Shown: piece by piece, positions 1 to 4,872 of the stretch
Position numbering within the stretch: the stretch's first letter is position 1
Layout of the letters: each line of letters begins with the position of its first letter
Assembly: GCA_028716025.1 (NCBI GenBank)
Contig: JAQUQP010000090.1
Location: forward strand, 1-7,390
DNA length: 7,390 nucleotides
From: a bacterium
GTDB taxonomy: Bacteria > UBA6262
Direction of reading: 5' to 3'
Made by a program: the position numbers and the translations under genes
The notes under the pieces: model-generated
What the model saw: only the letters and a program-made list of their open reading frames with translations
Databases searched by the model: none
What the model was told of the DNA's origin: nothing

Positions 1-18
1 AAAATAGTCTGCTTCTTA
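1..18 (-). other. In-frame stop and continuation of ntpB frame
   Basis: Read on the minus strand these bases are TAA GAA GCA GAC TAT TTT, that is stop-E-A-D-Y-F, in frame with ntpB. The five residues fit the conserved segment after GITF in B subunits. The first base of TAA falls at a T/A homopolymer junction (five T then two A), where AAA or GAA would restore the expected Lys or Glu by one base change. Only 15 bases of continuation are visible, so the remainder of ntpB cannot be checked here. Confidence 0.75.
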
Positions 19-588
19 AAAAGTAATACCCATCGCGCCGAAGACTACGGCAAATTGTTCTTCCTGGCCCAATACCTTGGCCTGCCGGGCGATCTGTGCT
101 GCTAATTCATTATGCGGCAATCCTGCCCCGGAAAAGATCGGCAGTTTTTGCCCGCGTACCAAAGTGGTCATGCCATCTATGGCACTGACACCGGTCTGAA
201 TAAATTCATTCGGATAATCCCTGGCACAAGGATTGATCGGTTGTCCATTAATATCAAGCTTCTTTTCAGGGATAATATTCGGGCCTTTATCAATTGGTTG
301 CCCCAACCCGTCAAAGATCCGGCCCAGCATATCCATACTTACGCCCAACTCCAGGCTTTTCCCCAGAAAACGCACCCGGCTGTCTGCCAAATTCAATCCC
401 ATCGAACCTTCGAATAACTGGACCAAAGCCTTATCCTTGTTTATTTCCAATACCCGGCCATGACGTACTTCTCCGTTTTTCAGGATTATTTCTGCTATTT
501 CGCTATATTTGATCCCAGCTGTCTGTTCTACCATTAATAAGGGACCGGCAATACTGGTGACTGTCGAGTATTCTTTAGCTTTGGACAT
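16..588 (-). CDS. ntpB: V-type ATPase subunit B (N-terminal 190 residues, cut by an in-frame TAA)
   Basis: Non-catalytic nucleotide-site subunit of the A3B3 head, cytoplasmic. The 190 residues cover the N-terminal beta-barrel (about 1-75) and the beginning of the nucleotide-binding domain, with the family's stretch around [20 protein letters not shown] (143-162), the degenerate P-loop region of B subunits. Family members are usually about 460 residues, so some 270 are missing. The frame ends GAMGITF-TAA, yet the next five codons, up to the window edge, read EADYF in the same frame, which matches the usual B continuation (E. hirae has GITFEEAEFF, from memory). This is therefore a single-codon nonsense change or a base error, not a natural end. 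A product of 190 residues would lack the arginine-finger region and the C-terminal helical domain. The start is supported by AAGGAG at 598-603, nine bases upstream. It lies 26 bases after ntpA. Subunit identity is very secure; functional status is open. Confidence 0.93.
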   Translation of the reverse strand: MSKAKEYSTVTSIAGPLLMVEQTAGIKYSEIAEIILKNGEVRHGRVLEINKDKALVQLFEGSMGLNLADSRVRFLGKSLELGVSMDMLGRIFDGLGQPIDKGPNIIPEKKLDINGQPINPCARDYPNEFIQTGVSAIDGMTTLVRGQKLPIFSGAGLPHNELAAQIARQAKVLGQEEQFAVVFGAMGITF

Positions 589-614
589 GCGCTTTTTCTC
601 CTTGAGAAAAATAA

Positions 615-2360
615 TTACCGGGATTTAAAAACTTGTTCTATTTCTTTAAATAAATCTTCAAATATTTCTATTTTGCTTTCCGGAATATATTTAGCCTTGG
701 CAATTTTCTCCCTAACTTTATACTTCATGATCTCATCAAGATCCTGTTTACGGCTAATGCCTTCTTTGGCCAGCTGGTGAAAAAACATGATCAATTTTAG
801 CAATTGGTATTGTTTTGGCAGGGAAGTATAGGTATCTTCCGGGTCAAAGGCCATTTGGTGCAGGAAATCTTCCCGGATACTTTTCGCCGTAGCCAAGGTC
901 AGCCGATCATTAGGAGATAACGATTCAACGCCAACCAAACGGACGATCTCTTCCAAGGAAGCTTCTTCTTGCAATAGTTTAATAGCTTCACGGCGCAAAA
1001 CCAGGAAATCAGGACCAATTATTTTCCCAACATACCCGGCAATATTATCCAAATACAAGGAATAACTATTAAGCCAGTTAATCGCTGGGAAATGCCGCAT
1101 ATATGCCAGCTTGTCTTCCAAGCTCCAGAATACTTTCACTACCCGCAAGGTACTTTGGACCACTGGATCAGACAAGTCGCCACCTGGAGGGCTCACTGCG
1201 CCTATAACCGACAGGCTGCCTTTCCGTTCATCGCTGCAAGCGCATTTTACTTTGCCAGCACGTTCGTAAAATTCAGCTAACCTCATGGAAAGATACGCCG
1301 GGTATCCTTCTTCTCCCGGCATTTCTTCCAAACGGCCGGACATTTCTCTGAGTGCCTCTGCCCAGCGGCTGGTAGAATCAGCCATTAACGCAACAGTATA
1401 GCCCATATCCCGGAAATACTCGGCGATGGTTATACCGGTATAAACCGAAGCTTCCCGGGCTGAAACCGGCATATTACTGGTATTAGCGATCAAGACTGTC
1501 CTGTTGATCAGCGGTTCTCCGCTGCGCGGGTCTTTTAATTTTGGGAATTCCATGAGTACATCGGTCATTTCATTGCCGCGCTCACCACAACCAACATAAA
1601 CAATTATCTGCGCGTCAGCCCATTTCGCTAATTGGTGCTGGACCACGGTTTTCCCGGATCCAAATGGTCCTGGGATACAAGCTGTCCCACCTTTAGCTAC
1701 AGGGAAGAATGTATCAATGACTCTCTGTCCTGTCACCAGCGGTTCATTCGGGGGTAATTTATCTTTAACCGGTCGCATTTTTCGCACTGGCCAGTGTTGG
1801 GCCATTTTAATATCTGTGGTTTGGCTATTTTGTTTTAGTTGGCACACTGTTTCTTCTACAGTGAAATCACCAGACTTGATCATAGTGACTTCCCCGGCTA
1901 AGCCCGGAGGTACCATAATTTTCTGTTCAACCAGGTTTGTTTCCTGTACTGTCCCGATAATATCGCCGGTCACAAGTTGATCGCCGTTATTTACCGTAGC
2001 TTTGAAGGCCCACTTCTTTTTCCGGTCCAGCTTGGGGATATCAATACCCCGGGCGATCCAATTTCCACTCATATTTTGTATCACCGTCAAGGGCCGTTGG
2101 ATACCATCATAGATACCGCCGATCAGCCCCGGGCCTAATTCTACGCTTAGCGGTTCTCCGGTACTGGTCACCGGCTCATCTGGCCCTATTCCGGCTGTTT
2201 CTTCATATACCTGGATAAAAGCAGTATTCCCGTCCAGACCGATAACTTCTCCGATCAGTTGGGGCAGCCCGACTTTGACCACATCATACATTTTTACATC
2301 AGTTAAATCACTGGCAATTACCAGCGGTCCGGAAACTTTTACGATCTTGCCGCCACTCAT
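615..2360 (-). CDS. ntpA: V-type ATPase catalytic subunit A
   Basis: Catalytic ATP-hydrolysing subunit of the cytoplasmic A3B3 head. With the start chosen here it is 581 residues, close to the usual 580-600. Seen in order: N-terminal barrel (about 1-70); the A-specific non-homologous region (about 110-190); P-loop GPFGSGKT (231-238); GCGERGNE (257-264) with the catalytic glutamate; Walker B region [16 protein letters not shown] (324-339); [10 protein letters not shown] (348-357); [12 protein letters not shown] (389-400); the ATPase alpha/beta signature [10 protein letters not shown] (425-434); then the helical C-terminal domain. All catalytic motifs are intact. The longest open frame starts 11 codons earlier (2393), but those codons include the ribosome binding site GGAGGA (2364-2369) itself, and the family begins with [12 protein letters not shown], so ATG at 2360 is preferred. 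An unusual CxC pair (C373, C375) follows YERAGKV; its meaning is unknown. No cysteine in the P-loop. Confidence 0.97.
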   Translation of the reverse strand: MSGGKIVKVSGPLVIASDLTDVKMYDVVKVGLPQLIGEVIGLDGNTAFIQVYEETAGIGPDEPVTSTGEPLSVELGPGLIGGIYDGIQRPLTVIQNMSGNWIARGIDIPKLDRKKKWAFKATVNNGDQLVTGDIIGTVQETNLVEQKIMVPPGLAGEVTMIKSGDFTVEETVCQLKQNSQTTDIKMAQHWPVRKMRPVKDKLPPNEPLVTGQRVIDTFFPVAKGGTACIPGPFGSGKTVVQHQLAKWADAQIIVYVGCGERGNEMTDVLMEFPKLKDPRSGEPLINRTVLIANTSNMPVSAREASVYTGITIAEYFRDMGYTVALMADSTSRWAEALREMSGRLEEMPGEEGYPAYLSMRLAEFYERAGKVKCACSDERKGSLSVIGAVSPPGGDLSDPVVQSTLRVVKVFWSLEDKLAYMRHFPAINWLNSYSLYLDNIAGYVGKIIGPDFLVLRREAIKLLQEEASLEEIVRLVGVESLSPNDRLTLATAKSIREDFLHQMAFDPEDTYTSLPKQYQLLKLIMFFHQLAKEGISRKQDLDEIMKYKVREKIAKAKYIPESKIEIFEDLFKEIEQVFKSR

Positions 2361-2363
2361 GAT

Positions 2364-2369
2364 TCCTCC
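2364..2369 (-). promoter_or_regulatory. Ribosome binding site deciding the ntpA start
   Basis: GGAGGA on the minus strand, three bases before the ATG at 2358-2360. It lies inside the extra codons of the longer open frame (which would read DGGI there), so the upstream ATG at 2393 is very unlikely to be the start. The spacing is short, but the match to the anti-Shine-Dalgarno is strong. Confidence 0.8.
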
Positions 2370-2382
2370 ATCATAAAAATAA

Positions 2383-2407
2383 ATCCTAAGCATTATCTTT
2401 TTAGGAT
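2383..2407 (-). other. Hairpin between ntpG and ntpA
   Basis: A perfect 7-bp inverted repeat, ATCCTAA (2401-2407) and TTAGGAT (2383-2389) in the transcript, with an 11-base loop. It is followed by a U-rich run (TTATTTTTATGA) before the ntpA ribosome binding site. The stem has only two G-C pairs, so it is weak as an intrinsic terminator; partial attenuation or an mRNA processing or stability site is possible. The upstream in-frame ATG of the longer ntpA frame lies in the loop. Confidence 0.4.
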
Positions 2408-2430
2408 CTCGATATTAGTATTTAGAGTTT
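2401..2430 (+). repeat. Degenerate TTAGAAT-type 7-bp repeat, copy 2 (inverted)
   Basis: The reverse complement of this 30-base stretch matches 25 of 30 bases of positions 4821-4850, with an exact core CTAATATC. The 7-bp periodicity is decayed here: TTAGGAT, CTCGATA, TTAGTAT, TTAGAGT. It fills much of the 73-base ntpG-ntpA gap, is noncoding, and overlaps the right arm of the hairpin at 2383-2407. Confidence 0.55.
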
Positions 2431-2433
2431 GCT

Positions 2434-2751
2434 TTATTCTACAAGTATATCCGTTCCTACAGCTTTAATAATGACCCGCCGCAATTCTTCCGCTCCTTGG
2501 CTGGCTTTACCAGATTTAAAAAACATGCTTTCAGTATTAGGCAAGACCACGATATTAGCCTCTTTAATCTGGCCTACATAGGGAGCTGTTTCTTCAGTCA
2601 CAAAAATGATCTGGAAATCCTGCGCGGCTATTTTTTTAGCAATATCCGGCCAGGCCTCAGGAGTAAAATAATACACTTCTGCGCCGCAAACCTGGAATGG
2701 GCTAACGATAGCTTTTTCACCGATAAAACAAATTTTTCCTGTTTTAGACAT
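2434..2751 (-). CDS. ntpG: V-type ATPase subunit F (central stalk)
   Basis: Small central-rotor subunit that binds subunit D and helps couple the A3B3 head to the membrane ring; 105 residues, the usual size. Recognised by the Rossmann-like F-subunit pattern: KICFIGEKAIVSPFQVCGAE (6-25, where the family has IGDxDTVxGFRLAG), the central strand FQIIFVTEETA (46-56), NIVVLPNTES (66-75), and the C-terminal helix ending KAVGTDILVE (96-105), a family hallmark. The usual GDED-type acidic turn is GEKA here. The ATG lies inside the end of ntpC (8-base overlap, TATGTCTAA) with only a weak Shine-Dalgarno upstream, which suggests translation coupled to ntpC. It is named ntpG after the E. hirae scheme; other genomes call this subunit atpF or ntpF. 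Followed by a 73-base gap before ntpA. Confidence 0.93.
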   Translation of the reverse strand: MSKTGKICFIGEKAIVSPFQVCGAEVYYFTPEAWPDIAKKIAAQDFQIIFVTEETAPYVGQIKEANIVVLPNTESMFFKSGKASQGAEELRRVIIKAVGTDILVE

Positions 2752-3685
2752 ACGTTTTACTCAACCGGCTGGTAATAAGTTCTTTTGGGATATTATAAAA
2801 TTTACCGCTTAATATTATCTTAATATTATTCAGTTCCGCCAGCCTAACCAAAAGGTATGACAAGACTGGTTCAGGGCCGTCATAGATCAATTTTGCCGCG
2901 CGCAGGGACCGGATCAGGTAATTAGTAAAGAACAGGTCCAGGAGTTGCCAATCTCCGCTCTGCTTGGCCCGGTTCCAGGTAGCTGTTAATTCAGGCGCGT
3001 AGGGTTTATACTTCAATAGCTGGATAAAGTCCTCTACTGCTATATCCCCTGATCTCAGGAACAGGTTGCGGTCAATTTCTCCGCCGCTCAAAAATAAAGC
3101 AGTGGTATCTTTTATGGTTATCGTATTTATTTTAAACCTGAGCCAGGTCTTAATATTATAAAAATCTGCGATCAACAGACAAACTTTATTTAGCCAGGAA
3201 GAATTTAGCTTCAGCAATGCCCCTTGTAGCGCCTGTAAGTAATAAGCGTCAACGATAAAATCCACGATCTTTAAGTCTGGGTTATCAGTAAATTCTTTTT
3301 GTGCCTGGGTCCAAGCTTGTTTGACACATTCTGGCCAGTTTTTTATCCCTGCCGGAGCTTGTTCCCGGGAGTTTAGGGTATTTTTAATTATTTCTTTGAT
3401 CCCGGTTAAACGGCTATACCAAGACATCAGGTCAGCCAGTTTAGGATCAAACACCAGTTGTGCCGTATATTTAAACAGGTATTTTTCTTCCTGGCTGATT
3501 ATGGCCAGCGCTTCCTGGAGATTTTGTATCCGGTCAGCGGGTACGCCATAAATCCTGTGTTTAGCTTCATTAAGGGCGTCGTTGAAATTAGCAGTATTAA
3601 CCATTTGCTCTAAAGTCTGGCTATCCAACAACTTAGCTTCCAGAGCCCTGATATTAGCCACAGCTTGCACATATGCTGTGCTCAT
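2744..3685 (-). CDS. ntpC: V-type ATPase subunit C (d/AC39 family, rotor cap)
   Basis: Funnel-shaped subunit that sits on the cytoplasmic face of the proteolipid ring and accepts the D-F central shaft. It has 313 residues; the family is usually about 320-340. Seen: N-terminal VQAVANIRALEAKLL (6-20), the family's xRVRALExKLL helix; DFYNIKTWLR (174-183), matching the conserved DxxNIRxxLR motif; and the C-terminal block GPEPVLSYLLVRLAELNNIK (270-289), followed by IILSGKFYNIP (290-300). These internal repeats are typical of the three-fold d-subunit fold. There is no signal peptide and no membrane segment, as expected. Its ATG directly follows the ntpE stop codon (TAA-ATG, no gap), and its AAGGAG site (3692-3697) is inside the last ntpE codons, so translation is coupled. 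Its own stop overlaps the ntpG start. Confidence 0.95.
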   Translation of the reverse strand: MSTAYVQAVANIRALEAKLLDSQTLEQMVNTANFNDALNEAKHRIYGVPADRIQNLQEALAIISQEEKYLFKYTAQLVFDPKLADLMSWYSRLTGIKEIIKNTLNSREQAPAGIKNWPECVKQAWTQAQKEFTDNPDLKIVDFIVDAYYLQALQGALLKLNSSWLNKVCLLIADFYNIKTWLRFKINTITIKDTTALFLSGGEIDRNLFLRSGDIAVEDFIQLLKYKPYAPELTATWNRAKQSGDWQLLDLFFTNYLIRSLRAAKLIYDGPEPVLSYLLVRLAELNNIKIILSGKFYNIPKELITSRLSKTYV

Positions 3686-4288
3686 TTAATTCTCCTTAAA
3701 AAGGATCTCAGCCACTAATAACTCTGTCTCTTCACGCTGCCGGGCCAGGATAGAATCCAACGAATAATTTAATACTACTGATCCCTGTTGCAGCAAAAAT
3801 CCCCTGGTAAGCTGCTTACTGACTGGTCCTAAAGTTAATTCTCCCGAACGTTTTTTACTTTTTAATTCCTGGTTTATTTCCTGGATCAATTTGTGCCCGA
3901 TCCGGCCAGCTTCTGCCGCCGGGAATATTATCTGTTCTTTCCCTGTTTCTACTGCGTTCAGCACCTGTTTTCTTATGAACAATAGATATTCTTTTTCCGG
4001 TAAATTATTTATTTTTTCAGCTATACTTTTATATATTTCGCTGATTACTTCCTGTTTTGCTGTCAGCATTTTTTTACGCATTTCTAATTGGGCGATCGCT
4101 TGTTCCCGCTGCACCAGGTTATCTGCTTCCCGGTGAGCCCTCTCTATCCTGTTTTTTAAAAGCGTGGCTGCTTCGGCTCTGGCTTTGGACAGGATCACCG
4201 CAGCATTATGTTTTGCTTGCCCTGTTATCTCGTTGGCCTGGGCCAGTGAGTCCTGGGCAATTCTTTCAATAATTTTTTCCAATGACAT
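3686..4288 (-). CDS. ntpE: V-type ATPase subunit E (peripheral stalk)
   Basis: Stator subunit that pairs with the coiled-coil NtpF to hold the A3B3 head against rotation. It has 200 residues, the normal size. The N-terminal half (about 1-95) is one long charged, alanine-rich helix without prolines up to residue 97, made for the coiled coil with the partner. The C-terminal half is the globular head-binding domain, with the family motif GGxxLxxGxVxxNxSxDxxL seen as RGFLLQQGSVVLNYSLDSIL (162-181) and the following helix RQREETELLVAEILF (183-197). The start has GGAG (4295-4298), six bases upstream. It begins 24 bases after ntpK and abuts ntpC. No feature separates it from ordinary bacterial E subunits, apart from an NtpE first-glycine-to-arginine replacement at 162 in that motif. 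Confidence 0.94.
   Translation of the reverse strand: MSLEKIIERIAQDSLAQANEITGQAKHNAAVILSKARAEAATLLKNRIERAHREADNLVQREQAIAQLEMRKKMLTAKQEVISEIYKSIAEKINNLPEKEYLLFIRKQVLNAVETGKEQIIFPAAEAGRIGHKLIQEINQELKSKKRSGELTLGPVSKQLTRGFLLQQGSVVLNYSLDSILARQREETELLVAEILFKEN
3692..3697 (-). promoter_or_regulatory. ntpC ribosome binding site within the ntpE end
   Basis: AAGGAG with six bases to the ntpC ATG. The site itself encodes the penultimate residues Lys-Glu of NtpE, and the spacer contains the ntpE stop, so ribosomes ending ntpE sit on the ntpC start. Confidence 0.8.
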
Positions 4289-4312
4289 TCTTTACTCCAA
4301 AGATCTTATTAT

Positions 4313-4798
4313 TTACTGCAAACCTGGGGCGATCCCTTTTAACAATACGATCAAAGCAGTCAGGAATCCAAGAACAGCATAGGTCTCTACCATGACGCCA
4401 TAAACCACGCCTTTCATGGAATGTTCCGGATTCTTGGCTACAATACTGACTGCTGCCGCGCAAACCTTACCCTGATACACTGCCGACCACCACTCTACTA
4501 AGCCGCAAAAAAAGCCTGTCGCCAGAAAAGCCAGTCCTTGGGATACGCTTACAGTTTTAAAAGCAGTGCCAAAAGCACCTAAATAGATCAACATTAATAC
4601 CGCAATAACAAAACCATAAAATCCCTGCGTCCCCGGTAAAGCCACCAGCAGAATAGTATTGCCAAATTTTTCCGGCTCTTCGCTTAATACTCCACTGGCT
4701 GCAGACCCGGCTATGGCTACGCCAGTCGCTGAACCTATACCTGATAAGCCGGCGCAGGCCACTACTCCTAAAATAGCTAACATTAATCCAATTTCCAT
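4313..4798 (-). CDS. ntpK: V-type ATPase proteolipid subunit K (16-kDa, four-helix c subunit), predicted Na+ type
   Basis: Rotor-ring proteolipid that carries the coupling ion through the membrane. It has 161 residues and four membrane helices (about 5-30, 48-75, 85-115, 130-153), from an internal duplication; the two loops SEEPEKFG (39-46) and AKNPEHSM (121-128) are equivalent. The ion-binding glutamate is E138 in MVETYAVLGF; the first hairpin has glutamine (Q58) at the matching place, so there is one carboxylate per four helices. All E. hirae NtpK Na+ ligands are present by motif: L54, T57, Q58 (LPGTQGFY, with Y61), Q109 (YQGKV) and E138. An extra glutamate, E102 (GLVEWWSA), is placed in helix 3. 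Start choice: AGGAGG (4805-4810) is six bases before ATG 4798; the longer frame from 4822 would add eight residues that overlap this site. It lies 54 bases after ntpI, with a possible internal promoter. Confidence 0.96.
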   Translation of the reverse strand: MEIGLMLAILGVVACAGLSGIGSATGVAIAGSAASGVLSEEPEKFGNTILLVALPGTQGFYGFVIAVLMLIYLGAFGTAFKTVSVSQGLAFLATGFFCGLVEWWSAVYQGKVCAAAVSIVAKNPEHSMKGVVYGVMVETYAVLGFLTALIVLLKGIAPGLQ

Positions 4799-4804
4799 TG
4801 CTCC

Positions 4805-4810
4805 CCTCCT
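4805..4810 (-). promoter_or_regulatory. Strong ribosome binding site deciding the ntpK start
   Basis: AGGAGG within AGGAGGGGAG, six bases before the ATG at 4796-4798. It is the strongest Shine-Dalgarno in the window, fitting the high copy number needed for ring subunits. Confidence 0.85.
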
Positions 4811-4820
4811 ATTTTGATAC

Positions 4821-4850
4821 AAATTCTAAATTCTAATATCTAAATTCTAA
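4821..4850 (-). repeat. 7-bp tandem repeat (TTTAGAA), copy 1
   Basis: On the minus strand the stretch reads, in sevens, TTTAGAA TTTAGAT ATTAGAA TTTAGAA and then TTT: just over four units, starting one base after the ntpI stop codon. The word AAATTCTAA occurs three times on the plus strand (4821-4829, 4828-4836, 4842-4850). A degenerate copy in the opposite orientation lies at 2401-2430. It is noncoding. Confidence 0.8.
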
Positions 4851-4872
4851 AACTATTTTTTAATGTTATCAA
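4844..4872 (-). promoter_or_regulatory. Possible internal promoter before ntpK
   Basis: TTGATA (4867-4872, 5 of 6 to TTGACA), a 17-base spacer, and TAGAAT (4844-4849, 5 of 6 to TATAAT). The -35 is inside the last ntpI codons and the -10 is part of the 7-bp repeat. It would give extra ntpK and downstream transcripts. The region is AT-rich and each repeat unit resembles a -10, so a chance match is possible. Confidence 0.4.

Noticed and set aside
1..30. Programmed frameshift at the T-rich run before the ntpB stop
   Set aside because: A +1 slip gives KKQTIF, which does not resemble B subunits, while the zero frame gives EADYF, which does. The fault is the stop codon itself, not the frame.
2361..2393. 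ntpA start at the upstream ATG (11 extra residues)
   Set aside because: The extra codons contain the GGAGGA ribosome binding site and the start codon lies in a hairpin loop; the family N-terminus begins at 2360.
2392..2450. Internal promoter before ntpA
   Set aside because: GATAAT and TACTAA resemble -10 boxes, but the best upstream hexamer, TTGTAG, matches the -35 at only three positions.
3321..3551. Plus-strand open frames within ntpC, ntpE, ntpA and ntpI
   Set aside because: All lie antisense to well-conserved genes, lack Shine-Dalgarno sites and give no recognisable protein.
4266..4463. 65-residue minus-strand open frame across the ntpK-ntpE junction
   Set aside because: It is the out-of-frame shadow of ntpK, with arginine- and cysteine-rich random composition and no ribosome binding site.
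4799..4822. ntpK start at 4822 (8 extra residues)
   Set aside because: The codons encode the AGGAGG site; the helix 1 start fits ATG at 4798.
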